From a virus: DNA of 64,000 nt. Below, piece by piece: positions 15,197 through 23,447 of this stretch. The notes under the pieces are model-generated. The model made no database searches. It was not told the origin of the DNA and saw only the letters and a list, made by a program, of their open reading frames with translations. Every line of letters starts with the position of its first letter. Position 1 is the first letter of the stretch. The position numbers and the translations under genes were made by a program. The stretch lies in IMG/VR virus record IMGVR_UViG_3300044691_000347, positions 1-64,000 of that record; one strand, given 5' to 3'.

Positions 15197-15722
15197 ACGA
15201 GGCCCCCTTCCCGATGATCAGGTAGGCGAGTCCCGCCCATATTTTTCCAACGAGTTGGCCGAGCAGAACACCGCAGATTGCCGCGGCCCCGAACGCGAGT
15301 CCAATGAATACGACGGTGTCGATGACGGCACCCGCGATGGCAGATGCCATGACGGCTGCGCCCCAACGCATGTCGCCGAGACGGGACCGATTCCGTAGCG
15401 GCGTGTAGACAGCAAAGTCCAGCAGTTCGGCGAGCACGAATGCGGCTGTCGAGGCAATCGCGATAGCCGGGCTCGACACCGCATAGGAGACGACGGCAGC
15501 AACTGCAATCACCAGCACGACTGAGAGTTTCCCGATGAGATCTTGGATCGCGTCGCGCAGAACGAGCCCAAGCCCAGCGAAGATAGTCCCTGCGGTCGCT
15601 TGAAGTCCGAACCCGACATCGATGAATCCGTATCGCGATGTGACATAGTTCGCGGCCACAACAGAGGCGACAAGCGCCGTCGCGAAGGCGAGACCGGACA
15701 GTGTCTTTGCGTTCATCTTCAC
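15168..15722 (-). CDS. yhhQ: YhhQ/VUT-family queuosine precursor transporter
   Basis: 184 residues with about six membrane helices. Family signatures GLVLRDAIQDLIGK and LAELLDFAVYTPLR are clear. These carriers import preQ0 and preQ1. No queC, queD, queE or folE gene is seen, so the phage appears to salvage the base rather than make it. GTG 15722 overlaps the MazG-like stop as GTGA. Confidence 0.85.
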   Translation of the reverse strand: MKMNAKTLSGLAFATALVASVVAANYVTSRYGFIDVGFGLQATAGTIFAGLGLVLRDAIQDLIGKLSVVLVIAVAAVVSYAVSSPAIAIASTAAFVLAELLDFAVYTPLRNRSRLGDMRWGAAVMASAIAGAVIDTVVFIGLAFGAAAICGVLLGQLVGKIWAGLAYLIIGKGASYVDRQKSFA

Positions 15723-16342
15723 GCAGCCTCACTCCAGCTGTGCACGCCGAGAACGCCAGCGATATCCGGGGGCGTCCAACCGTTCGGCTTCATCACCTTG
15801 CCGTCAGGGCGTCGAATAGCGATGCCGCCCACCAACTTCGCAAGGTTCGAGCGTTGCACCTCATCCCACACTGCCTGCAAAGGAAGCCCGAGCATGTAGC
15901 CGACGCCAGCGACGCCGTACATTGCGTCATGGATGGCGTTGTCGATGCGGATGAGGTTCCGGTCGTGTGCAGCGTCGAGGATGCAAGCGTGTGCGGACTC
16001 CAAATCCTCACGCACCGACCGGATGTCCTCGCCGGTGAGCGCGGTGAAACCGATCGTGATCCCGTGGATCGGCGCCTTCAGGAAGTCGGTAACGAATCGG
16101 CGCGCGACACCCAGACGGAGAGCGAGACCAGCGAGAACGTAGAGACTGTCGGCCACAGCGTCGGCAGTCTCTACGATGTCCCGGACCTCCAGCGCGGAGT
16201 CCAACTCGCTCAACTCTTCCGCAACCAGGCTCAATGCAAGCTGAAGTTCATCATCGGGCACCCAACCGGGCACAAGCCGCATGCGCACATCGCAGGCGCG
16301 GCTGAAGGTCTCAACGTCCAGCCACAGATTAGAAGTCATCAT
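15719..16342 (-). CDS. MazG-like / phosphoribosyl-ATP pyrophosphohydrolase-like
   Basis: 207 residues. All-alpha NTP-PPase features: VAEELSELDSALEVRDIVET, then ADAVADSLYVLAG in the first half gives the EExxE and ExxD metal sites. The C-terminal half repeats the fold (IHDAMYGVAGVGYMLG) and ends with NLAKLVGG and KVMKPNGWTPPD. It would hydrolyse (d)NTPs or a related nucleotide. The start overlaps the kinase stop. Confidence 0.7.
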   Translation of the reverse strand: MMTSNLWLDVETFSRACDVRMRLVPGWVPDDELQLALSLVAEELSELDSALEVRDIVETADAVADSLYVLAGLALRLGVARRFVTDFLKAPIHGITIGFTALTGEDIRSVREDLESAHACILDAAHDRNLIRIDNAIHDAMYGVAGVGYMLGLPLQAVWDEVQRSNLAKLVGGIAIRRPDGKVMKPNGWTPPDIAGVLGVHSWSEAA

Positions 16343-17282
16343 GGTCGGGAATCCCCAATCTCATCAGCGGCACGCCAAGACGAGCCCACATTCTTGCCAC
16401 ACTCAGTCGATCATCGAAAACCCCGAGAATCCGGTAGCGGCACCGGATCTGCTGGTCAAAGATGCCGTACTTGACCGTGTAATCCGGTCGCTTATCCCCC
16501 GTGACCCGCATGTGGATCTCATCGAACGGGATGCCGTTGGCACGCAACCATGCCGCGGTCACGTCCTTGCAGGCGTCATCCCTGCCGCTCAAAATTACGA
16601 TCGCCGAATCGGCGGCCAACTTTCGCACCACTTCCACCGTGTGAGCGATCGGGATATCCTCATGCACGCGCGTGTAGTCGTAGATACCGCGAGTCGGGGA
16701 CTTCGTTGCGAGCGTCCCATCAACGTCGACCAGCCATGCCGGCGGAAGGGCTTCATCGGGCACATACGGATCTGGGTAGAAAAACAGATCTGGTGACGGT
16801 TCGACCTTCGGCCAGTTCTTGCGCGGGAACCGTCTGGCGAGCGCCCGAATCGCGTCCTCTCCGACCGTCCTGCCACCAGCTTCACCGCGGGCTTTGTCGC
16901 GGGCTACGCAAACGTCTACGGGAGTGTCGAGGTAGATCGATTCTACGTCGGCGCCGTTCAAGGCCGCTATGTTTGCCCAGCCGCGTGTCCACTGTGCGCG
17001 CAGGTTCATTGCGTCGACGAAGACGTCGAATCCGGCGTCGATGAGCGTTTTCGCCTGTGCCCGTTCGGCTTTAGTGATCACTTGCTCTTGATCGTTCGGG
17101 AGCCGTCCGTGTGCACCGAACAGGGTTACCCGTAAATCGTCACGGGACACGCGAGCAAGCAACGGGTTGGTGGCACGCATCTGCTCGAATAGGCTGGTTT
17201 TTCCTGCTCCAGGCCAACCGATCGGCACATACACTTTCGGGCGACGTGGCGCGTCCACGACTGCCAGTTTCTCGATGCTCAT
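16329..17282 (-). CDS. pnkp: Polynucleotide 5'-kinase / 3'-phosphatase (T4 Pnk type)
   Basis: 317 residues. N-terminal kinase: P-loop GWPGAGKTSLF near 22-32 and lid residues around RDKARGEAGGR. C-terminal HAD phosphatase: LVDVDGTLA near 187, LSGRDD near 232 and a DDR near 290. This is the order of T4 Pnk, which heals 2',3'-cyclic phosphate and 5'-OH ends in cut tRNA before ligation. The RNA ligase lies two genes upstream in the same operon. Confidence 0.9.
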   Translation of the reverse strand: MSIEKLAVVDAPRRPKVYVPIGWPGAGKTSLFEQMRATNPLLARVSRDDLRVTLFGAHGRLPNDQEQVITKAERAQAKTLIDAGFDVFVDAMNLRAQWTRGWANIAALNGADVESIYLDTPVDVCVARDKARGEAGGRTVGEDAIRALARRFPRKNWPKVEPSPDLFFYPDPYVPDEALPPAWLVDVDGTLATKSPTRGIYDYTRVHEDIPIAHTVEVVRKLAADSAIVILSGRDDACKDVTAAWLRANGIPFDEIHMRVTGDKRPDYTVKYGIFDQQIRCRYRILGVFDDRLSVARMWARLGVPLMRLGIPDHDDF

Positions 17283-17896
17283 GCCGATACCACCTCATCG
17301 CGGTTGAAAACGAACTTCTGATAGACGCTCCGGTTGGTGGCACGCATCCGAACGGAGATCCTGTCTCCATGGCGCATTAGGTCCCCGCGGAACGCCCCGT
17401 AGAGCGGCAACGCTGCCGCCACACGGGCCGCTACAGCCACGGCGAACGCTTCGTCGACCTCTCCCCCCAGTTTCATTTCCAAACGTTCTGGGGTGGCTGT
17501 GAGGCGCGCATACTTGTTGCTGCCCCCATAGATGAGCTGCACTTCGGCTGGTGCGCCACTTCGGTCCGGCATCCCATCCGGTTCACGTTCATACAGTTCG
17601 GCTCGGTTGCCTGGATAGGCCGCCCAGCTCAGGTTTTCGCGGCGATCGTTCGACAAGTCTCCATCGGCGTGGATTACATCGACATCACTCGGCATCCAGC
17701 CCAGGAACGCCACCGCTACAAGCCGATCAACGCGAACAACTGAGCGGACACCGTTCTTCACCAAGACGACGTAATTTCGCCCTGCTGCGTGCCCTGGACG
17801 TTGAGGTACCGGCAAACCAGCGCTGCGCACGCTGCCGTGGTCGGATACCTCGCATCCGGGCTCACAACCGGAGATTCGACGCCACTCTTCGGTCAC
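17279..17896 (-). CDS. NUMOD4/HNH-type protein
   Basis: 205 residues. The start EWRRISGCEPGCEVSDHGSV is a NUMOD4 motif; VIHADGDLSNDRRENLSW resembles the HNH core HxNGDxxDNRxxNL with the second key residues altered (DGDLSND). The C-terminal 90 residues are unassigned. Either a homing endonuclease that entered between the two repair genes or one domesticated there. Confidence 0.65.
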   Translation of the reverse strand: MTEEWRRISGCEPGCEVSDHGSVRSAGLPVPQRPGHAAGRNYVVLVKNGVRSVVRVDRLVAVAFLGWMPSDVDVIHADGDLSNDRRENLSWAAYPGNRAELYEREPDGMPDRSGAPAEVQLIYGGSNKYARLTATPERLEMKLGGEVDEAFAVAVAARVAAALPLYGAFRGDLMRHGDRISVRMRATNRSVYQKFVFNRDEVVSA

Positions 17897-19158
17897 GCAG
17901 CCTCCCCCAGCGATTCGAGGTCGACTTTACCCTTGTCCAACTGTTTGGTCTCGAAAGCGAAGAACGCTGGAGCCTTCGCCTTCGAGAAGTGCGGGGCGAT
18001 GCCCTCCACGCGTACAACAACGCCTTCGTCCACGGTCTTTCCAGGTTCGAGCGGGATGGCGTGCAGATAGCCTTCGTCGCGGTAGCGTTTGTCGAGCCAG
18101 TCTGCGACGGCGAAGTCGGAATGCAGCCCAGTCCACAGTTCCGGGACGTGCTTCAGTCCGCGGTCGCGGCAGAACTCTTTGACGGCTTCCCAAGACAGGT
18201 CGACCGCTATTCCTTGACCGTTCACGACAGCAACGCGGTAGATGTACAGTTCGGCGTCGCCCCTGGGGATGCAATACGTGTAACCGGTCTGTAATGCTGC
18301 ACCGTCCTGCGACCAGCCGACGAGTTCACCGTACACGATGTAGTTTTCGGGAAGCATGCCGTCGAGCCGTTTGCCGTAGTGGGTCCACACGTCGGATTCG
18401 TAGTGATGCTGTTGGCCCTTGTTGTTGGCGTCCTTCACTACTCGACGACTCGCATACACGTAGTCGTGTTCGGTGGTTGCCACCTTGACACCGAACTTGC
18501 GTGCGATTCGGTCGCGGATCGGCAGTGCTCGCGCAACGGTGGTGTGCCCCACGCGGATTGAGGTTCCGTGCAACTTCTGGGTGCAGAGGATGCGAGCATC
18601 CGCGGGGATCTGCGCGGAGACCCGGAAATAGTTGTCGGTCGAAAAATGTTCCGGCATGAACTTTTTGTCGACGCGCGTGAACTTGGCCTTGTTCTTCTCT
18701 GTCAGCGAAGCGCCGTTGCCCTTGACCATGACCTCATATTTGGAGCAAATCGGGTGCCCGTTCAATGTGTCGAATGTGTCGCCGACCTTCAAGTCGTCAA
18801 CGTCGACGCCCGTGAAGGCAAGCGATGCCAACGGCATGAACAGGGCATCTGACCGGTGTCCACGCAGCTTTATGGCACGCACACGTCGGTTGTCACCCAA
18901 GTAGCCCTTGGCGTCGGGTGTGGCATTCAGGTGGGCATGCGCGTGGAGGTCGTTGACCCGCGCGTACTCGTCGCTGAGCTGTGTCTCCGCAGTGAAAACC
19001 ACGCCGACGGTTCCTTGTGCCGTGTCTTTGCCCACGATCGCCTGAAAACCAAGCGCCTGTACACCAACGATGTTGTCGCAGCCATGTAGCTCGTTCGGCG
19101 CGGGGAGCGCTACGACGACGGCGCTGTAATTCGGGTTTGCTGGAGTAGTCAACTTCAT
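17893..19158 (-). CDS. RNA ligase (nucleotidyltransferase superfamily)
   Basis: 421 residues. Motif I TQKLHGTSIR near 195 (Lys nucleophile), VYGELVGW near 277, DEGVVVRVEG near 381, and AFFAFETKQL at the end. The first 180 residues form an extra N-terminal domain, as in DraRnl/Rnl5-like ligases, where an OB-fold precedes the catalytic domain. It would seal RNA ends prepared by the kinase-phosphatase. A TACGATA-type operator lies just before its ATG. Confidence 0.85.
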   Translation of the reverse strand: MKLTTPANPNYSAVVVALPAPNELHGCDNIVGVQALGFQAIVGKDTAQGTVGVVFTAETQLSDEYARVNDLHAHAHLNATPDAKGYLGDNRRVRAIKLRGHRSDALFMPLASLAFTGVDVDDLKVGDTFDTLNGHPICSKYEVMVKGNGASLTEKNKAKFTRVDKKFMPEHFSTDNYFRVSAQIPADARILCTQKLHGTSIRVGHTTVARALPIRDRIARKFGVKVATTEHDYVYASRRVVKDANNKGQQHHYESDVWTHYGKRLDGMLPENYIVYGELVGWSQDGAALQTGYTYCIPRGDAELYIYRVAVVNGQGIAVDLSWEAVKEFCRDRGLKHVPELWTGLHSDFAVADWLDKRYRDEGYLHAIPLEPGKTVDEGVVVRVEGIAPHFSKAKAPAFFAFETKQLDKGKVDLESLGEAA

Positions 19159-19163
19159 TTACC

Positions 19164-19182
19164 TACGATAGCGTATATCGCA
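19164..19182. promoter_or_regulatory. Operator-like palindrome before RNA ligase gene
   Basis: TACGATA, GCGTA, TATCGCA: one mismatch from the palindrome at 40221-40241, five bases from the ligase start codon. A 12-bp palindrome ATCGCATGCGAT overlaps its right end (19177-19188). Confidence 0.55.
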
Positions 19183-19191
19183 TGCGATCGT

Positions 19192-19956
19192 CTACATCGG
19201 ATTCAGACTGTTCGTCTCGACGATCACCGTGTTCTCTGCGATCGGTGAGGAGTCATCGTTGAGGATGTTGACGGTCGTCGAGTAGTCGGCGCCGTTCAGG
19301 GTGGTAGTGAGCCGCCCGTGGTAGTGGCCGGCGTACAGGTGGCGCGGTTTCACGTCATCGACGACTGACCGCAGGAGTTCCCGATGGCATTGCGCGGCAT
19401 AAATTTCGGCCTCCGGGTAGCCGTGCGGGTTGCCTTCGATCCACGGGATTCGGGCGCCTGCGGGCACATCGTGACAGATCATGACGTCGGCGGGTCCGTC
19501 GTCACAGGCCTGTTGTGCTTGCTGCCAGCTGATCGTCTCGTCAGGCCACCACTCGACGCCAGGTGTCCGCCAGGGCCGGTCAACGCTATGCGCGCCACCC
19601 AGCGCGAGGAATCGGATGTCGTTCCATGTCCATCGGTAGGTGCGCGGCAAGTAGAAGATGTTCGGCCGCATCGCGATCGGGGTGATGCCGTGTTCGTCGA
19701 CGAGGGCGTTCAGCCGGGGATGATCCTCATGGTTCCCATCAACGAACCCGAGCGTGAGTCCTGCGTCCTCTAGGGCGTATTGCACGTGCCGCATGAACCG
19801 GTCTGCGAACGTGTAGCCGAAGTCGCCGACATGCAGGATAACTTGGGCACCATTGGCTTTCGCGTATTCGATGGCCCGCTTGGCGAAATGTTGATTTCCA
19901 TGCCAATCACCAGACAACGTGATCGGTGTTGGCGCGAGATCTTCCCAGGTGCTCAT
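19192..19956 (-). CDS. Metallophosphoesterase
   Basis: 254 residues from ATG 19956 (ATGA overlap). Motifs in order: SGDWHGN, HVGDFGYTF, DGNHEDH, ICHDVP and AGHYHG, all metal ligands present. The operon also carries RNA-repair genes, so removal of 2',3'-cyclic phosphates or another RNA end is plausible, but the substrate cannot be told from sequence. Confidence 0.85.
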   Translation of the reverse strand: MSTWEDLAPTPITLSGDWHGNQHFAKRAIEYAKANGAQVILHVGDFGYTFADRFMRHVQYALEDAGLTLGFVDGNHEDHPRLNALVDEHGITPIAMRPNIFYLPRTYRWTWNDIRFLALGGAHSVDRPWRTPGVEWWPDETISWQQAQQACDDGPADVMICHDVPAGARIPWIEGNPHGYPEAEIYAAQCHRELLRSVVDDVKPRHLYAGHYHGRLTTTLNGADYSTTVNILNDDSSPIAENTVIVETNSLNPM

Positions 19957-20264
19957 CGTTCGATCCGTCCGTGTTTGCGCACTTGTTTCCAACGCCGCCA
20001 CACTCGGTCTTGATGGCAGGTGCTTTGATACGGGTTGCAGTCGTCGCATTCGCGTAGGTCGCGGAACTCCCATAGTGCGATGACGAGGACATGGAAACCT
20101 ACCGGAATAGCGAGCGTCTTGCGGTAGTACTCGTCGCCACCGAACCAAGGCCACACGTACGGGCGCAGATGCCCTCGTTTCGGAATCCCCATGTTCGTCA
20201 GCCACATTCGGCCACGGATGGATCGGCGAAGGCCCCGAAGTTCGGCAACTTCTCGTATCAACAT
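19953..20264 (-). CDS. Unknown protein with one membrane-like helix
   Basis: 103 residues, ATG 20264 (GTG 20273 possible). Basic N-terminus, hydrophobic segment IPVGFHVLVIALWEF, then two cysteines in ECDDCNPYQSTCHQD. Could be membrane-anchored with a small metal site. No family recognised. Confidence 0.6.
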   Translation of the reverse strand: MLIREVAELRGLRRSIRGRMWLTNMGIPKRGHLRPYVWPWFGGDEYYRKTLAIPVGFHVLVIALWEFRDLRECDDCNPYQSTCHQDRVWRRWKQVRKHGRIER

Positions 20265-20310
20265 GCTGCCCACGTCCTGATCATGTCGTCGGTTGCGTAG
20301 CGATGGTGCT

Positions 20311-20625
20311 TCACGGTTCCCGCTGCGCCCAGGTCTTCATCATGAACGAGGGTGCGTAGCGTTCGGCGGTGCGTTGAATCCATTCACGGCCAACGCGTTC
20401 TGCTGAGTGCACATACAAGAGTCCGGGCCACCATTCGTGTTGTGCCATCCACATGACGAGGGGCCGTGCGGTGTCGCTGCCACCCAAGTCATGGTCGAGA
20501 GACAGTGCCTCCAGTTGCTGTCCGCAGTCTCGGAGCATGGTGAACCAGCAAAGCGCTTCAAGGCTCGACTTCGCCAGCTCCCAACCGTCCGGTGCGGGCC
20601 GGAGGTCATCGACGTACAGTTTCAC
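20311..20625 (-). CDS. Cyclic-phosphate processing receiver-domain protein
   Basis: 104 residues: MKLYVDDLRPAPDGWELAKS, LSLDHDLGG and LYVHSAERVG are the hallmarks of the receiver-like domain predicted to act on cyclic phosphate ends and often found with RNA-repair genes. Aspartates at 6-7 and in DHD form the expected acidic pocket. GTG 20625 overlaps the preceding stop. It is part of the repair operon with phosphoesterase, ligase and kinase. Confidence 0.75.
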   Translation of the reverse strand: MKLYVDDLRPAPDGWELAKSSLEALCWFTMLRDCGQQLEALSLDHDLGGSDTARPLVMWMAQHEWWPGLLYVHSAERVGREWIQRTAERYAPSFMMKTWAQREP

Positions 20626-20801
20626 GCCTCGTGCCCCTCGATCTCGTTGAAGCTGTACAGGCGGGTGACGGGCTCGTCGCAGCCTTCAATCTCGAAGGCG
20701 ACACGACAGCCGCTGGACGACACATAGGTCACGAAGCCTTCTTCAACGCGGCGGCCGACCTCCATCATCAGTCGGTCGCCGACCTTCAACCGTCGCTTCA
20801 C
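20622..20801 (-). CDS. Small KOW-like protein (59 residues)
   Basis: GTG 20801, stop overlapping the next GTG. The sequence (MKRRLKVGDRLMMEVG, GCRVAFEIEGCDEP) looks like a small beta barrel. No family named. Confidence 0.55.
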   Translation of the reverse strand: MKRRLKVGDRLMMEVGRRVEEGFVTYVSSSGCRVAFEIEGCDEPVTRLYSFNEIEGHEA

Positions 20802-20831
20802 CGTTCATTTGCCGCAAGGATCGGGCTCGCC

Positions 20832-21299
20832 TCAGCCTTGGATGTCATATCGTTCGATTCCGCCTTCACCATGCTGATTGGCTTGTGCGGCAGCCCAATT
20901 CAGGAGTGGCAGCACGATTTCGCGACGTGCTTTGCTGGTCGTGTGCACGGTCCCGAAGTCGGCGTAATCGTCGGCCCACGTGAACATGAGGCCGGGACCG
21001 CGTCGGCGTAGGTTCCGGGACGTCGATGCCACGACGTTCTCTGTCCGGTAGTCGAGTAGTCCAATCCACAGTTCGGGATCGTCGCTGGTGTACTTCACGC
21101 CCGATTCCCACATGTGTCCTTCCGGCGGGGACGGCAGATGGGATCGGAACTCCTCCACCAGATCGAAGGCATGCCCGTAGGTTTCGACGGCCGTGACGGT
21201 CGGCGAGATTGGTGGCGGTGGTTTCCGATGCATCGCACGCACGAGGTACACCCAGGCGACAGATAGGGAGACACCGCATGCCAGCCCAAACAAGAACAT
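20832..21299 (-). CDS. Membrane-anchored protein, unknown
   Basis: 155 residues from ATG 21299 after AGGATAGATCAC. An N-terminal membrane helix (MFLFGLACGVSLSVAWVYLV) is followed by a soluble domain with ELWIGLLDYRTENVVASTS. First gene downstream of the AT-rich segment at 21300-21333. Confidence 0.65.
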   Translation of the reverse strand: MFLFGLACGVSLSVAWVYLVRAMHRKPPPPISPTVTAVETYGHAFDLVEEFRSHLPSPPEGHMWESGVKYTSDDPELWIGLLDYRTENVVASTSRNLRRRGPGLMFTWADDYADFGTVHTTSKARREIVLPLLNWAAAQANQHGEGGIERYDIQG

Positions 21300-21333
21300 G
21301 TGATCTATCCTACTCGTTGCAATAGCGTAGATC

Positions 21334-22005
21334 CTACTCAAGGATGCCGGGGGGAAGTTCGGCGCCGAGCAATGAAGCTAGGAAGCGGAAGCGGTCTGGC
21401 GCCCAACTCGTCTCGCAGGCCGCGCATGTGGCGGATGAGGTGTCGGCTTGCAGCACGTATCGCCGCACTTGCTCGCCGCTGCCGTCGTCGATGAGTTGTG
21501 TGGTTTCCCCGCAGGATGGGCAGGGCGCGCGCAGCTCCCACGTATGCGTAACCTCGGTCGGCAGGAGGATGTTCGCCCGTTCTACCCAGCCTTGCACTTC
21601 GCGTGTGTACCGCTTCAAGTCCGCCAACTCATACGGTGACCACGGCCAGTCGACGAGGATGTAGAGGCGTTGCACGGTGATCGGCAGGCCCGGGTATTTC
21701 TCGGCGAGATCTCCGAGGATGGGCCACCAGCGTGCCACGGTCTGATCAATGCGCACCACCAGCGACAGAGCGTCAGTCCATCCGGGCGGGCGGCTTCCGG
21801 GTGTTGGCCGGCGAGTGGTCCCGTCCGCGTGCCGTTCACCGTGGCGGGCATCCAGGAGTTCGGTGTACAGGCTGTCCCGCACGATGGCTTCCCGGCTGAA
21901 GTCGTCGCGCTCGATCGCATCGGGCCGCAAAGCGATCAGGTCGTGTACGGCGTCGGAGAATGCTGCGATTGCGCCCGCGGTTAGTTCGCTGGTTGCTTCA
22001 CTCAT
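21334..22005 (-). CDS. Unknown protein with C-terminal zinc ribbon
   Basis: 223 residues from ATG 22005 (overlaps upstream stop). The N-terminal 135 residues are helical; CPSCGETTQL and CAACETSW form a zinc ribbon near residues 150-200. Possibly nucleic-acid binding. Confidence 0.65.
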   Translation of the reverse strand: MSEATSELTAGAIAAFSDAVHDLIALRPDAIERDDFSREAIVRDSLYTELLDARHGERHADGTTRRPTPGSRPPGWTDALSLVVRIDQTVARWWPILGDLAEKYPGLPITVQRLYILVDWPWSPYELADLKRYTREVQGWVERANILLPTEVTHTWELRAPCPSCGETTQLIDDGSGEQVRRYVLQADTSSATCAACETSWAPDRFRFLASLLGAELPPGILE

Positions 22006-22552
22006 GGGCGACGACTCCGAGTGCTTTGAGTATGCGCATGTTGTGGCGGGCGTCTTCCAGCGCGTTGTGTTCGCCTTCGTCCTGCTGGGGCGGCTCGAAT
22101 CCGGGGACAGCCTCGATGGCCTGCCGGATGTCGTGAGTCCATATCGGCAGACCTTCGGGCAGCTTGACCATCGGACCCCACAGCTGGCAGAGCGCCACAT
22201 GGTCGTAAGCGCCATAGTCCGCCCAGAGCTTCGGCTTGCCCGCGGAGAGAAGGAATTCGCGGATCTCGTTGGCGATCACCCATTTCGGTTTCACCAGGGT
22301 CGATGAGGTGTCGAGCACGCCGTCACTCGCGCTGCCGACATAGCCGGTGGATGGGCGACGGCCACGTAGAGGGAGGGACGGCCACACATTGTCCATCAGC
22401 CAGCGGTGTTTGTTGATGCGTTCGACGGGCATATCGGAGTTGACTGCGTAATATTCGCGTCCGTCCTCGCAAACCACACCGGTCGAGATCAGTTCGATGG
22501 TGCGGCCGTCCTCCAAGAATTCGAGGTCGTAGGCGTAGATGGTCTCACTCAT
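21998..22552 (-). CDS. 3'-5' exoribonuclease, Rv2179c-like (DEDDh)
   Basis: 184 residues from ATG 22552. YDLEFLEDGRTIELISTGVV supplies the DxE pair, YGAYDHVAL the second Asp, and HNALEDAR the His and last Asp. Rv2179c-type enzymes trim RNA 3' ends and hydrolyse poly(A). Only about 1.5 kb from the RNA-repair genes, so a shared role in RNA maturation or turnover is plausible. Confidence 0.8.
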   Translation of the reverse strand: MSETIYAYDLEFLEDGRTIELISTGVVCEDGREYYAVNSDMPVERINKHRWLMDNVWPSLPLRGRRPSTGYVGSASDGVLDTSSTLVKPKWVIANEIREFLLSAGKPKLWADYGAYDHVALCQLWGPMVKLPEGLPIWTHDIRQAIEAVPGFEPPQQDEGEHNALEDARHNMRILKALGVVAHE

Positions 22553-22682
22553 CGGTGTCGTCTTCGTCTGCCACCCATTCATAAATGCACATCCCGTCGA
22601 GGTCGACACCGGCGCGGACAAAACGCATCCGCGGCATATCGGCTGGCAGCGGGCCACCCTTGGCGTACTCGTGTTCATTCAC
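22545..22682 (-). CDS. Small acidic protein (45 residues)
   Basis: GTG 22682 to TGA 22545, overlapping both neighbours. MNEHEYAKGGPLPADMPRMR and an acidic end DEDDTDE. Function unknown. Confidence 0.55.
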   Translation of the reverse strand: MNEHEYAKGGPLPADMPRMRFVRAGVDLDGMCIYEWVADEDDTDE

Positions 22683-22824
22683 CGGTGTCGTCTCCGTCGT
22701 GTTGGTGTTCGGGGCGTACGCATCGAAAGTCGTGGTCCCAAAGGCATTCGTTGGGGCGCATTTCGGCGGGATACCAGTAGTCGCGCTGCCAGCCGCGGTT
22801 GCGTTGTGCCTGCGTACCGATCAT
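22675..22824 (-). CDS. Small protein (49 residues)
   Basis: ATG 22824 to TGA 22675. Contains WYPAEMRPNECLWDHDFRC, with two Cys and several His, possibly metal-binding. Ends overlap the next gene. Confidence 0.55.
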   Translation of the reverse strand: MIGTQAQRNRGWQRDYWYPAEMRPNECLWDHDFRCVRPEHQHDGDDTGE

Positions 22825-22826
22825 GA

Positions 22827-22904
22827 TCACGGTCTCCGCGGAGTCACGGCTTCACGCTCGGGTTTGCTGCGATGTTCGCGGTTCCGGCGCCAACGGTTCA
22901 GCAT
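22827..22904 (-). CDS. Basic micropeptide (25 residues)
   Basis: ATG 22904 overlaps the preceding stop; product MLNRWRRNREHRSKPE and so on, strongly basic. Very short; supported mainly by coupling on one side. Confidence 0.35.
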   Translation of the reverse strand: MLNRWRRNREHRSKPEREAVTPRRP

Positions 22905-22990
22905 TCGCAGTCCTCCCAATGCTTGCGGCATCGAGCACAGTTGTCGCCGTCGAGCCAGTCGGCCATGTCGTCAAAGTCGTCATCCAACAT
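22898..22990 (-). CDS. Zinc-knuckle micropeptide (30 residues)
   Basis: ATG 22990 to TGA 22898, overlapping both neighbours. Acidic start MLDDDFDDMADWLDG then NCARCRKHWEDCEC, a compact four-Cys metal site. Confidence 0.55.
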   Translation of the reverse strand: MLDDDFDDMADWLDGDNCARCRKHWEDCEC

Positions 22991-23153
22991 CCGGGGTCTC
23001 CTCCGGTTTGTTGCCGAACAGGCTGTCGACTGTGACTGGTTTGTTGGCGTGTTGGAGTGCGTGCGTGACGGACAACGCTTTTATGTCGGCGGCGTTCAGG
23101 TGTTCGCCTTGCCACAGGATGCAGCCGTGGGAGACGCATTTGATTTCCTGCAT
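22980..23153 (-). CDS. Small protein with Cys/His start (57 residues)
   Basis: Start MQEIKCVSHGCILW at ATG 23153, chosen because AAAAGG lies seven bases upstream; the frame extends further without a ribosome site. Helical after residue 20. Unknown function. Confidence 0.6.
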   Translation of the reverse strand: MQEIKCVSHGCILWQGEHLNAADIKALSVTHALQHANKPVTVDSLFGNKPEETPDVG

Positions 23154-23163
23154 GGATGGCCTT

Positions 23164-23277
23164 TTACCCGACATCGTTGATGCCATCTGACGCTTGCACC
23201 TTCGCCAGAAACCAAGCAATCCCCGCCAGCCATGCAAGAACTGCCGCGGCCAAGATGCTAATCGCAGTCCGGCTCAT
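23164..23277 (-). CDS. Single-helix membrane micropeptide (37 residues)
   Basis: MSRTAISILAAAVLAWLAGI and a short polar tail. One membrane span. Overlaps the preceding gene by 20 bases. Confidence 0.6.
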   Translation of the reverse strand: MSRTAISILAAAVLAWLAGIAWFLAKVQASDGINDVG

Positions 23278-23437
23278 CGGGCTCACCAACCTCAGACCCG
23301 TAAGGCGATAGATTCCGGTCGACCCCGATATGGCCGGGCATGTAATACTCTGTCGGCACATCATCTTCCCAGTCGTCCACAAAATCATCTACGAAATCAT
23401 CGGCAGTCCGAATCATGCCGTCTTCGATGCTTCCCAT
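23258..23437 (-). CDS. Acidic protein (59 residues)
   Basis: ATG 23437 after AAGGAGACGGCA. Very acidic (DDFVDDFVDDWEDDVP). Unknown; acidic phage proteins are sometimes DNA mimics, but nothing specific supports that here. Confidence 0.65.
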   Translation of the reverse strand: MGSIEDGMIRTADDFVDDFVDDWEDDVPTEYYMPGHIGVDRNLSPYGSEVGEPDEPDCD

Positions 23438-23447
23438 TGCCGTCTCC

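Noticed and set aside
20796-20867. 24-codon frame ending in ATGA-style overlap before the 59-residue gene
   Set aside because: Lies almost wholly inside neighbouring genes, no ribosome site, product without features.
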